Positions 7,947 through 14,941 of a stretch of DNA of 33,752 nucleotides are shown in pieces. Position 1 is the first letter of the stretch, and every line of letters begins with the position of its first letter. A program made the translations under genes and the position numbers. The stretch spans positions 1 to 33,752 of the forward strand of contig NZ_QMEB01000033.1 in the NCBI RefSeq assembly GCF_012912135.1, in the 5' to 3' direction. This stretch comes from Brasilonema bromeliae SPC951. Its GTDB lineage: Bacteria > Cyanobacteriota > Cyanobacteriia > Cyanobacteriales > Nostocaceae. The notes under the pieces were generated by a model, which ran no database searches, was not told the DNA's origin, and worked only from the letters and a program-made list of their open reading frames with translations.

Positions 7947-8588
7947 ATGCTAAATCTACCAGAAACAGCAAAACAGCATCTCATCATTTTCACTCGCTAT
8001 CCAGAACCAGGGAAGACAAAAACTCGACTGATACCTGCTTTGGGAACTGAAGGTGCAGCAAATCTTCAGCGTCAAATGACGGAACACACACTATCTCAGG
8101 TGAAACAGTTGCAAAAGACTTCTGTCATATCTTTTGAAGTGCGGTTTGCAGGTGGTAATTTGCAACTTATGCAAGAGTGGCTAGGATATGACTTGGTTTA
8201 CCAACCTCAAGGAGAGGGAGATTTGGGTTTACGGATGACACAATCTTTCTTGAATGCCTTTCAATCAGGTGCAGAAAAAGTCCTGACTATCGGTACCGAC
8301 TGCCCTGGTGTCAATAACCAGATTTTAGCAAAAGCTTTTGCACAACTCCAGCAATCCGAGGTTGTCCTTGGTCCTGCGGTAGATGGTGGCTATTATTTAA
8401 TTGGTTTGCAGCGTCCTATGCCAGAATTATTTATCAATATAGACTGGGGAACCTCTCAAGTGTTGCATCAGACTATAACTATTGCTCAGATGCTTAATTT
8501 ATCAGTCACTAACTTACCTCACTTGGCTGATATCGATCGCCCAGAGGATTTGCCAATTTGGGAAGAGATTCTCAGACTTACGCACTAA
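7947..8588 (+). CDS. TIGR04282/DUF2064 family nucleotidyl- or glycosyl-transferase
   Basis: 213 aa, Rossmann-like nucleotide-diphospho-sugar fold. The N-terminal FTRYPEPGKTKTRL is the signature of the DUF2064/TIGR04282 family (often labelled arsenosugar biosynthesis glycosyltransferase, distantly related to CofC). GTDCPG and DGGYYLIGL follow further on. ATG 7947 is chosen because AAGG lies 6 nt upstream; an earlier in-frame ATG at 7926 has no such site. It starts 32 bp after the hpsD stop on the same strand and may be read with the hps genes. The true substrate is unknown. In this context an exopolysaccharide role is possible but unproven. Confidence 0.75.
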   Translation: MLNLPETAKQHLIIFTRYPEPGKTKTRLIPALGTEGAANLQRQMTEHTLSQVKQLQKTSVISFEVRFAGGNLQLMQEWLGYDLVYQPQGEGDLGLRMTQSFLNAFQSGAEKVLTIGTDCPGVNNQILAKAFAQLQQSEVVLGPAVDGGYYLIGLQRPMPELFINIDWGTSQVLHQTITIAQMLNLSVTNLPHLADIDRPEDLPIWEEILRLTH

Positions 8589-8921
8589 ACTGGTTTGTTG
8601 TACTTTCGTGGTGTAGTGATTTATCCCCTTACACCTACTCATCACATCATAAAAATGTATCCTACTTAACCTCTCTAATGAAATATTTACTACAGGTATT
8701 AAGCGTGTCGATGTTTTTTATGGTATTTTTTAACACAGGGGTTTTTCTGAAGACAACCTAGAATCGAGATGCTACCGTGGTGTGGCTAACATCAAAGGGT
8801 AAAAAGTATATCACCAAAAAAAGAATCTCTCAAACAGAAACAATAGGTAACGTCATAGGAAGAATATTCCAGTACCTTTATATAAAATATTCACTTCAGT
8901 CAACTAGAAGACGAAAAACTT
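8589..8921. other. Spacer before the HpsJ-like gene
   Basis: No supported gene. A 27-codon hydrophobic ORF from 8678 has no ribosome binding site and is not called. The A+T-rich end (about 8860-8900) probably carries the promoter of the next gene. AGGAAGAATATTCC near 8860 is a partial palindrome. Confidence 0.5.
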
Positions 8922-9758
8922 ATGAATAACCGTTTTGCTGCTGCGATCGCAGCCCGCACACTCAAAGTAATTGGGATAATCTTAATATTATCCTTTTTGA
9001 TAGATTTTGTGATTATAAGCCTTGACTTCAGCCCAACAGAAAAGCTGTTGCAACTCAGATGGGCAGCAAGTTTGGTTGATCGAGGAGTCGTGCCATTGGT
9101 AGGATTGGGTATGCTGTTTACTGGCTATTGGATTGACAGTTTTGATGATGGCACTCAACCCCAGCCCATAGACTTGAAAATGCCAGCTCTTATCATATCA
9201 AGCATCTTGGGGTTACTCTTTTTGATTATTGCTCCTGTCCATGCTATGAATATCATTCATCAAAGAACTCAAGCAGTGGACCAAATCACCAAGAATGCAC
9301 AACTAGCAGAAAACCAATTGAATACTCAGCTTAACCAAGTGCAAGCTCAATTGGGTAACGATCAAGTCAAAGCAGCTGTAGAAAAGCAGAAAGCCCAAGT
9401 CAAAGCTCAGTACACTGAACTCGTTCAAGATGAGCAGCGTTATAAGCAAGCACTGAATAACCCCAATATTCCCCCAGCTACAAAAGATTTGCTCCAGAAG
9501 TTCAAAGCAAATCCTCAAGAACTTGACAAATTCATAGCCCAACAAAGTGATCCAAAGCAACTTGCAAGTCAAAGACTAGGCCAAATTCGCGCTCAACGGG
9601 ACGAACTGATAAAACAAGCTGAAGACAATTGGAAGCCCGGTTTAAGAATTGTTATAGGCAGTTTGTTATTGTCTATTGCTTACATTATTATCGGCTGGTC
9701 AGGATTAAAAGGTATGAATGCTCTCCAAGGTGGTAAACGCAAAATACCTGCACGCTAG
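8922..9758 (+). CDS. HpsJ-like membrane protein
   Basis: 278 aa integral membrane protein. Predicted membrane segments lie at about residues 13-35, 53-72, 89-110 and 243-263. Between the third and fourth lies a long hydrophilic, Gln/Ala/Lys-rich coiled-coil region (about 115-235). The motif DRGVVPLVGLGMLFTGYWIDS matches my recollection of the HpsJ family, linked to polysaccharide secretion in filamentous cyanobacteria. The ATG is followed by a HIP1 site in the first codons. A strong terminator follows at 9773-9820. The family name comes from motif memory and position near hpsA-D. An unrelated four-helix membrane protein is the alternative. Confidence 0.65.
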   Translation: MNNRFAAAIAARTLKVIGIILILSFLIDFVIISLDFSPTEKLLQLRWAASLVDRGVVPLVGLGMLFTGYWIDSFDDGTQPQPIDLKMPALIISSILGLLFLIIAPVHAMNIIHQRTQAVDQITKNAQLAENQLNTQLNQVQAQLGNDQVKAAVEKQKAQVKAQYTELVQDEQRYKQALNNPNIPPATKDLLQKFKANPQELDKFIAQQSDPKQLASQRLGQIRAQRDELIKQAEDNWKPGLRIVIGSLLLSIAYIIIGWSGLKGMNALQGGKRKIPAR

Positions 9759-9772
9759 TCCATAATTTTGAG

Positions 9773-9820
9773 GGCAGTATGAAGCATAAGACCTTCTTAT
9801 TGCCTTATACTGTCATTTTT
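9773..9820 (+). terminator. Intrinsic terminator after the HpsJ-like gene
   Basis: Long imperfect hairpin: CAGTAT (9775-9780) pairs with ATACTG (9807-9812), with AAG/CTT and TAAGA/TCTTA pairing inside, followed by TCATTTTT. It should separate this gene from the glycosyltransferase downstream. Confidence 0.7.
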
Positions 9821-9917
9821 GCGAATTATTGATGAAAATTATCTTGCTTGACTTGCATAAATTCACCAGAAAAAAGTATAATTCCCCACCAGAGAAGCCA
9901 TATGATTAACATTGGAA

Positions 9918-10799
9918 ATGTTTTCAATTTACATTTTGACTTATAACGAAGAAATAGATATCGCCGCTTGTATCGAGTCGGCGATGCTATCGGATGACAT
10001 TATTGTTGTAGACTCATGCAGTAGCGATCGCACCGTCGAAATCGCCAGCCGCTATCCAGTTCGTGTGGTTCAGCACGCTTTTGAAAGCCACGGTCGTCAA
10101 CGTACTTGGATGCTAGAAAATATATCTCCCAAGTATGAATGGGTTTATATTCTAGAAGCTGACGAACGCATGACGCCAGAACTGTTCGCGGAATGCCAAA
10201 AAGCAAGTCGTAATCCAGATTACATCGGCTACTATGCCGCTGAACGTGTTATGTTCATGAATTCTTGGATTCGCCGCAGTACCCAATATCCTCGTTACCA
10301 ACTGCGCCTTTTCCGCCACGGTAAAGTCTGGTTTACAGACTATGGTCATACAGAACGAGAAGTTTGTGACGGTTCAACAAGCTTTTTGAAAGAAACATAC
10401 CCTCATTATACTTCTGGCAAGGGGTTCAGCCGCTGGATTGATAAACACAACCGTTACTCCACAGATGAAGCCAGAGAAACCCTTCATCAGTTACAAAACG
10501 GAACAGTTAGCTGGAAAGATTTATTTTTTGGGAAGTCAGAAGTCGAACGACGCCGCGCCTTAAAAAATTTGTCCTTGCGCTTACCAGCTAGACCACTTAT
10601 ACGTTTTTTGTATATGTATTTTATCTTAGGTGGCTGCTTAGACGGACGCGCTGGGTTTACTTGGTGTACATTGCAAGCTTTCTACGAATACCTAATTCTG
10701 CTAAAAGTTTGGGAAATGAAGCATATCCCAACACCCAAGTTGGATGCAGAAGTGTCTGAGAATCAAGCTACGCAGTTAGTATCAACTTCCGCTGATTAG
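9918..10799 (+). CDS. Glycosyltransferase family 2 (LPS-core beta-glucosyltransferase-like)
   Basis: 293 aa GT-A enzyme. The N-terminus FSIYILTYNEE and VVDSCSSDRTVEIA form the nucleotide-binding half, with LEADE (E80-E83) at the DXD-like metal site. The pattern ILTYNEEx...DSxSxDxT...YxxxxxW resembles the WaaE/KdtX beta-1,4-glucosyltransferase subfamily. The C-terminal part carries RWIDKHNRYSTDEA and amphipathic helices, so membrane association is likely. ATG 9918 is preferred to the TTG at 9912. The hps neighbourhood suggests it adds sugars to surface polysaccharide. I do not claim it is HpsE. Confidence 0.8.
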   Translation: MFSIYILTYNEEIDIAACIESAMLSDDIIVVDSCSSDRTVEIASRYPVRVVQHAFESHGRQRTWMLENISPKYEWVYILEADERMTPELFAECQKASRNPDYIGYYAAERVMFMNSWIRRSTQYPRYQLRLFRHGKVWFTDYGHTEREVCDGSTSFLKETYPHYTSGKGFSRWIDKHNRYSTDEARETLHQLQNGTVSWKDLFFGKSEVERRRALKNLSLRLPARPLIRFLYMYFILGGCLDGRAGFTWCTLQAFYEYLILLKVWEMKHIPTPKLDAEVSENQATQLVSTSAD

Positions 10800-10828
10800 A
10801 CATAGCTCAAGTTTTGTTAAAGTAACTA

Positions 10829-10849
10829 TACAAACAAAGTCCGTTTGTA
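10829..10849. promoter_or_regulatory. Perfect 7-bp dyad after the glycosyltransferase
   Basis: TACAAAC (10829-10835), 7-nt loop, GTTTGTA (10843-10849). It lies about 30 bp after the stop codon. It has no good T-run on +, so it could be a weak terminator or an mRNA 3' stabilising hairpin. Confidence 0.35.
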
Positions 10850-10889
10850 CAGATTTACTCTTTTGCAAAAGTTAACTTGATGGAAATTC

Positions 10890-10979
10890 AACCGCAGATG
10901 AACACAGATAATTTATCTGCACGGCAGGTGCTACAACGGGGGGAACCCCCGCAACGCACTGCCTCGTGCATCTGCGGTT
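10890..10979. repeat. Palindromic repeat invaded by a 41-bp palindromic unit
   Basis: The outer arms AACCGCAGATG (10890-10900) and CATCTGCGGTT (10969-10979) are perfect 11-bp inverted repeats. The left half continues into the same ACACAGATAA/TTTATC sequence seen before hpsA (1698-1741). The right half is interrupted by a separate palindrome at 10923-10963. This is a repeat inside a repeat, between the converging glycosyltransferase (+) and DUF3685 (minus) genes. Confidence 0.7.
10923..10963 (+). repeat. 41-bp palindromic unit, copy A
   Basis: It begins GGCAGGTGC (10923-10931), ends GCACTGCC (10956-10963), and has a G-run/C-run inner stem (GGGGGG-AA-CCCCC). It matches copy B (19587-19627) in both ends and exact length, and the outer unit inside the hydrolase gene at 23864-23949 (reverse strand) nearly base for base. 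Confidence 0.7.
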
Positions 10980-10998
10980 TGAAATACTGATTGCCAAA

Positions 10999-12798
10999 TC
11001 ATAACTTTTTATTCTTCCTTTCCGTTAAAGAAACACTCCCAATTCCTTGAAGAATACCACGACCAATCAAACCTATACCACGACCAATAACTTGCGTGAG
11101 AACAAAGACAACACCGCTTCCAAACAAGGAAAAAAGTGATTGTATACGAGGAGCGATCGCATCACGAAATTCTATTGCTAACGTGACAACTAGCCCAATA
11201 CCAGAAAGTTGCGTTAACTCTTGTCCACGCGGCGCATAAATGGAAGTTGTAGCAATACCACGAGGTGCAAATACAAATAGCTCATAACGGCTTTCAAAAA
11301 TTGCCTTAGGCTCATTCACATAATTCCTGAGGCGATATCTCCACGACAAACTATTTCTAAATCGTTCTATTTCTCGTGTTGAAATTAATTGCCTATCATA
11401 AAAACTTTGCTTTATTTCTTCTATATCTGCTAAAGAGTTGAGCAACGGTTGTATAACACCATTTGCTACCTGAATCAATAAATTCTCCAGAATCATTTCT
11501 GCATAATCCTTTGCTTCAGAGCTTCCTGCTGGATAGGAAGTATTATCAATTTGCAAATTTCTTTGAAATAGAAGATAAGAAAATAACTCCTCAACCAGAG
11601 GAATTTTATTGAGAATTTCAGAACGCACCACAGCAGCATCTTGCAGAATAAAAGCCACGATTTCTAAATTATGATTGTCTACCCGCACTCGATAAAATTT
11701 CCCAAAAAAGTTCGTAAGTGCTGATTGCCATACATCAACTAAGACAGTATTTTTTAATTCATATAATTGGCTTATTTCTACCACATGAGAACGCATTTCA
11801 TCTAGTGCATCAGCAACTTTTTGTATAATCAAATAAAGTAAATCACGTTTTTTATCTTCACGTAAAATATCAATTTCTAAAGGGGTAGCTGTCACATTTT
11901 GTAAAGGAAGCTGAAGTTTGGTAATACAGGATGCAAATAATGCCGCTTGTAATGATCTAGGACTCAGCAGCTTCTGTGCTGAATCAGATTTGGAAACAGA
12001 AGTACTCGGGAGAGAATTTGTCGGAGACTGCAACTGTGCAGATGCGAAATGATTCCTTGTAGAAACATTACGTGAATGCGACTCTACCTCCTGTCGCCTT
12101 TCCAGAGGTGAAGCTAATAATCGATTCAACAGCCAACGCGCTGCTAGCAATTCTCGTCTTTGCCCAGCTAACACTGCCCGATCTAATAATGGTAATCCGG
12201 GGACTTGTAATTGTGCTGTCACTTCACTCAAAGTGACGTTGATGTACTCAATCCCTGATAAGCGTAGATGCTTCCGCAACCGAGCAAAAGGAAGTTCAGA
12301 AGACGTGGGGTTTTCAAGAGCATACCCCACATCCTCCCGTCTGTAGATCGTCATGTTCTCTTTTCCCATCTCGGTATCCCAAGATGAGCCACCTGCCACC
12401 ACATCGTGCATAATGGTGACTAGTTCAGAAACAGGAGTTCCTTTGGGACAGTAACCATCCACCCCAGCAGCTTTTGCTGCTAGAAGTAGTCCTTGTTCTT
12501 GGACAGAACTCAAAAGTAATAATGGCAGGTTTGGGTACTGGGTTTTCAAATGGCGACAGAGTTGTAAACCCAGCTGCTGGCGAGATCGGGAGCGAGAATT
12601 CCCCAATTCCAAAACGACTAAATTGACCTGGTTTGGATCTTCTTGTGCAAGTTTGGCTAAAATCTGCAATCCAGCAGTGTCTGTTTCTGCTTCTGATACC
12701 ACCTGTAAATTGGAGAATTCTTCCAAAGCTACTTTTAGCCCTAATCGGAAGATGGGGTCCTGATCTATTAACAATAGTTTTAAAGGGCGATCGCTCAT
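10999..12798 (-). CDS. Response-regulator-like protein with DUF3685 (Ycf55) domain
   Basis: 599 aa. Residues 1-130 are receiver-like: LLLIDQDPIFRLGL, then VVLELGNSRS at the phosphorylation-site strand, then LLLLSSVQEQG and the Lys-containing YCPKGTP. The expected phospho-acceptor Asp is replaced by Glu64, so it is likely a pseudo-receiver. Residues from about 180 (LSGIEYINVTLSEV, then LLDRAVLAGQRRELLAARWLLNRLL) belong to the DUF3685/Ycf55 family of cyanobacteria and red-algal plastids. The C-terminus (about 545-590) has glycine-rich hydrophobic stretches that may be membrane-associated. It starts at ATG 12798 beside a HIP1 site. Function is unknown in the family. It lies downstream of furC on the same strand, separated by a 220-bp structured spacer. 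Confidence 0.75.
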   Translation of the reverse strand: MSDRPLKLLLIDQDPIFRLGLKVALEEFSNLQVVSEAETDTAGLQILAKLAQEDPNQVNLVVLELGNSRSRSRQQLGLQLCRHLKTQYPNLPLLLLSSVQEQGLLLAAKAAGVDGYCPKGTPVSELVTIMHDVVAGGSSWDTEMGKENMTIYRREDVGYALENPTSSELPFARLRKHLRLSGIEYINVTLSEVTAQLQVPGLPLLDRAVLAGQRRELLAARWLLNRLLASPLERRQEVESHSRNVSTRNHFASAQLQSPTNSLPSTSVSKSDSAQKLLSPRSLQAALFASCITKLQLPLQNVTATPLEIDILREDKKRDLLYLIIQKVADALDEMRSHVVEISQLYELKNTVLVDVWQSALTNFFGKFYRVRVDNHNLEIVAFILQDAAVVRSEILNKIPLVEELFSYLLFQRNLQIDNTSYPAGSSEAKDYAEMILENLLIQVANGVIQPLLNSLADIEEIKQSFYDRQLISTREIERFRNSLSWRYRLRNYVNEPKAIFESRYELFVFAPRGIATTSIYAPRGQELTQLSGIGLVVTLAIEFRDAIAPRIQSLFSLFGSGVVFVLTQVIGRGIGLIGRGILQGIGSVSLTERKNKKL

Positions 12799-12876
12799 AA
12801 TCCGCTTAAAAAACGCAAGCTTTTTTTACTTTAGTCGTAAATAAGCTTGAGAAATTAGCCTAGTTTCTTTGGTTGG

Positions 12877-12935
12877 AACTGTTTCACAATGCACTCCCTT
12901 CTGGAGTCATTGAAAGTGCAGATGGTGAAACGGTT
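12877..12935. repeat. Long hairpin between furC and the DUF3685 gene
   Basis: AACTGTTTCAC (12877-12887) and GTGAAACGGTT (12925-12935) pair at 10 of 11 positions (the other is a G-T). GCACT/AGTGC pairs inside, with an alternative ACTCC/GGAGT stem. Read on the minus strand it sits in the leader of the DUF3685 gene. It may be an attenuator-like leader structure or a repeat. Confidence 0.4.
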
Positions 12936-13018
12936 GTAAGCGATGGCGATAACTAGAGTGAATATGGTAATCAGTAACAGGTAGTGGTTGCACTTGGGCG
13001 CAACTCACGCTTCAACCG

Positions 13019-13468
13019 TCATTTGCTCTCTTGCGAGTTGCGGTACCCATAAAAGTTAATACTATACTCAGTAATCCGCACTCCTGTTTGTTCTTCAATT
13101 TGGCGAATAAATTCCTGTGGTAGTTCTACATGAACATCCAAGATTTGATTTGTATCCAAACAGTTGACATGACTGTGGGAATCACTAATATTACCGTATA
13201 AACGTCCATCACAGCGTTCAATACATTCAATGATGCCTTGGCTGGATAACGCTTCTAAATTTTGATAAACAGAAGTATGTCCAATCTCTTTGCCTTCGTG
13301 ATTCAGGCGATCATAAATTTCTCTGGCAGAAAGATGCTCTCTTGCTTCCCAAAGTAGTTCTAGGATAAAGCGACGCTGACGACTAACGCGCATACCCAGT
13401 ACCTGACACTGCTCAAGAGCATCTTCCAGTGAACGAATAGGTTTTGTTGATATCGTTTGCTTTTGCAT
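13019..13468 (-). CDS. furC: Fur-family repressor, FurC/PerR type
   Basis: 149 aa ferric-uptake-regulator fold. The winged helix spans about residues 20-90, with LGMRVSRQRRFILELLW, then HLSAREIYDRL and the recognition helix region HTSVYQNLEALSSQGII. The dimerisation/metal domain follows, with SDSHSHVNC and DVHVELP. The N-terminal STKPIRSLEDALEQC matches my memory of Anabaena FurC (the peroxide-stress PerR paralogue) rather than FurA or Zur. The structural CXXC zinc motifs of canonical Fur are absent: there is a lone Cys after HSHVN, and it is not followed by CXXC. A symmetrical dyad lies 13-30 nt upstream of the start, suggesting autoregulation. Family assignment is firm; the FurC subtype is likely. 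Confidence 0.8.
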   Translation of the reverse strand: MQKQTISTKPIRSLEDALEQCQVLGMRVSRQRRFILELLWEAREHLSAREIYDRLNHEGKEIGHTSVYQNLEALSSQGIIECIERCDGRLYGNISDSHSHVNCLDTNQILDVHVELPQEFIRQIEEQTGVRITEYSINFYGYRNSQESK

Positions 13469-13480
13469 ATTTTAAAGTTT

Positions 13481-13498
13481 ATTAACTGATGGGTTAAT
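13481..13498. promoter_or_regulatory. Candidate FurC autoregulatory operator
   Basis: ATTAAC (13481-13486), 6-nt centre, GTTAAT (13493-13498): a perfect inverted repeat 13-30 nt before the furC start, where bound repressor would block transcription or initiation. The 6-6-6 A+T-rich layout is consistent with a Fur-family site but is not a proven consensus. Confidence 0.45.
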
Positions 13499-13760
13499 TT
13501 TCCCTGGGAAGTGTTTATTTGTTATTTTATATATCCAAACGTTTTGCACCCTGTCAGCTCCGCTTTGCCAGTGTTTTTGCTATTGACGGGTACGGAAATC
13601 ACAGGTGAGGGTGAAGAGTTTTTTTGCTGGTTGACCTTAGGTTTCTCACGCTCTAAATATAAAATGAACTCATTACAACTTTAGCTTAAAATGGCTGCAA
13701 ACGTCTACTTTACAACGTTAATAGCAGAAAGCCCTACGCCTTCGGCGGGGATGAATGCGT

Positions 13761-13776
13761 TGAGGCTTTAGCCTCA
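13761..13776 (-). terminator. TGAGGC/GCCTCA hairpin
   Basis: TGAGGC-TTTA-GCCTCA is a perfect 6-bp stem with a 4-nt loop, flanked by a CTACGCCTTCGGCGGGG stretch. It ends immediately after the stop codon of the small minus-strand ORF, so it could be its terminator, but there is no long T-run. The sequence is also typical of cyanobacterial repeat debris. Confidence 0.4.
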
Positions 13777-13777
13777 G

Positions 13778-13945
13778 TCAAAAAGAACTGAGAACAAAAG
13801 ACCAGAATTGTGCAACAATATAAATAGAGCCAGTCGGAAGGACAGAGATAGGCAGACAAAGCGCAAATAGAGCCCAAAGAGCTTGCCCCTGACCGGGTTC
13901 TACTAACAATACGCGCTGCACGGTGGCGAAGTCGTGTTGAAACAT
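13778..13945 (-). CDS. Possible small membrane protein, 55 aa
   Basis: Open frame from ATG 13945 to TGA at 13778. It starts MFQHDFATVQRVLLVEPGQ, then one or two hydrophobic segments (ALWALFALCLPISVL and IYIVAQFWSFVL). A TATAAA box lies about 10 nt upstream and the TGAGGC hairpin directly follows. I recognise no family and see no clear Shine-Dalgarno site. The hydrophobic, Trp-containing composition is compatible with a real single-pass peptide, but chance ORFs of this size are common in spacers. Confidence 0.3.
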   Translation of the reverse strand: MFQHDFATVQRVLLVEPGQGQALWALFALCLPISVLPTGSIYIVAQFWSFVLSSF

Positions 13946-14066
13946 AGCCAGAATTTATAACGAAATCAAACCAGAAAAACAAAACAATTCGTTGATTAAA
14001 AGGTACCTTGGGGCGCAGGGGAACCGGGGAAAAAGGGAGGAACAGTTTTTAAGGCACTCTCGATAA

Positions 14067-14243
14067 AGTACCAAAAGCTTGTGGAGATGAAGCCCTCTGG
14101 GGCTATCTAAGTTAGGCTCGAAATTTGGTTCTATTGAACGGATTTTTGGTTTAAGCATTGCTCGCAAGAGATAGATAGTTTTAAGGCGCGTCGATGAATC
14201 AAGAATCCCGTCGGCTTTTAGCCGTGGGAGACGTCAATGCTAG
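14067..14243 (+). pseudogene. Relic of IS200/IS605 tnpB 3' end and right terminus
   Basis: In one + frame the translation reads GTLDKVPKACGDEALWG and then, after several stops, MNQESRRLLAVGDVN. ACGDEAL followed by NQES resembles the variable C-terminal tail of cyanobacterial TnpB proteins (from memory). The sequence then runs into AAGAATCCCGTCGGC and a GGC-TTTTA-GCC hairpin with flanking CCC/GGG (about 14207-14234), typical of IS200/IS605 right ends, which also encode the TnpB guide RNA scaffold. No catalytic RuvC or zinc-finger part of tnpB and no tnpA is present, so at most this is a decayed 3' fragment. Confidence 0.4.
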
Positions 14244-14437
14244 TGTCTTGTCTTGAGTCAATAGTCTATTCTTATGCCCTTGTTCACCCATCCCTCACAG
14301 CTTCCAACCCGAGACTTGAACTCTTGCCACCTTTTTCTGATACTGTTTGCGATGACTGGTTAATCGAGTTTAAAAATGACAGTAATGGTTGAACAAGAAC
14401 AGAGTAGTATAAATCATCGAGGCTATTTTTTGACTCG

Positions 14438-14941
14438 ATGACAATCACTATCCCACTCAACACCGACTGCATTAACTCCTTGGATCTGTCCCCCGTAGTC
14501 ACAGAGATTGAAAAATTGCTGCAGGAGGGGGCGATGCTCCAGCAGGGAGCCGCGCAAAGCGCGATCGCATCCTACGAGCAGCAACTCCATTTTGATATCG
14601 ACTATGCTTTGGAACCAGGCGATCCACGGGAACTTTCAGAAATTCCAGAGGTGCGGCTCTGGTTTATCCGTCTAGATACTCGCTATCCCTGGTTACCATT
14701 TTTACTTGATTGGAAAACTGGCGAATTTGCGCGTTATGCAGCAATGCTTGTCCCGCACCAGTTTAGTACCAAAGAAGGTATTCAGTATAATCCCGAAGCT
14801 TTAGAAATTTTTTTAATGCACAAGTTGTTTGCTTTAAATGATTGGTTACAACAGCAGGGCATTCCTAGTAAATCTCGCCTCCAGTCGATGGCACAACTTC
14901 TAGGTTATGAGTTAGATGATGCCCTGTTTGAGATGTTTTAG
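14438..14941 (+). CDS. CRR6 family NdhI maturation factor
   Basis: 167 aa, DUF1817/CRR6. Diagnostic blocks are DPRELSEIPEVRLWFIRLD (about residues 66-84), RYPWLPFLLDWKTGEFARY and AMLVPHQFSTKEGIQYNPEALEIF. CRR6 is required in chloroplasts and cyanobacteria for assembly of the NdhI subunit into the photosynthetic NDH-1 complex; it is a soluble cytoplasmic/stromal factor. Start ATG 14438. The region around residues 32-45 (MLQQGAAQSAIAS) looks longer than I recall in relatives and is coded by a short palindromic stretch containing a HIP1 site, so it may be a small in-frame insertion. It is a lone gene. Confidence 0.85.
   Translation: MTITIPLNTDCINSLDLSPVVTEIEKLLQEGAMLQQGAAQSAIASYEQQLHFDIDYALEPGDPRELSEIPEVRLWFIRLDTRYPWLPFLLDWKTGEFARYAAMLVPHQFSTKEGIQYNPEALEIFLMHKLFALNDWLQQQGIPSKSRLQSMAQLLGYELDDALFEMF

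Larger units (their letters stand above)
13469..14437. other. Long spacer with mobile-element debris
   Basis: Almost 1 kb between furC and crr6. It holds the FurC dyad, a repeat/terminator hairpin (13767-13776), a possible 55-codon membrane-protein ORF on minus (13778-13945), and a block (about 14067-14243) that looks like the 3' end of an IS200/IS605 tnpB gene. The minus-strand 70-82 codon ORFs here are not convincing as proteins. Confidence 0.5.

Noticed and set aside
8678-8761. 27-codon hydrophobic ORF before the HpsJ-like gene
   Set aside because: No ribosome binding site and nothing to distinguish it from chance.
13734-14167. Minus-strand ORFs of 82 and 70 codons
   Set aside because: Composition looks like translated repeats, with no start signals. 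A different minus frame (13778-13945) is the only plausible peptide here.
14284-14330. tRNA-like T-arm sequence on the minus strand (GAGTTCAAGTCTC)
   Set aside because: No acceptor stem, D-arm or anticodon arm can be folded around it, so at most it is a chance match or a tiny tRNA fragment.
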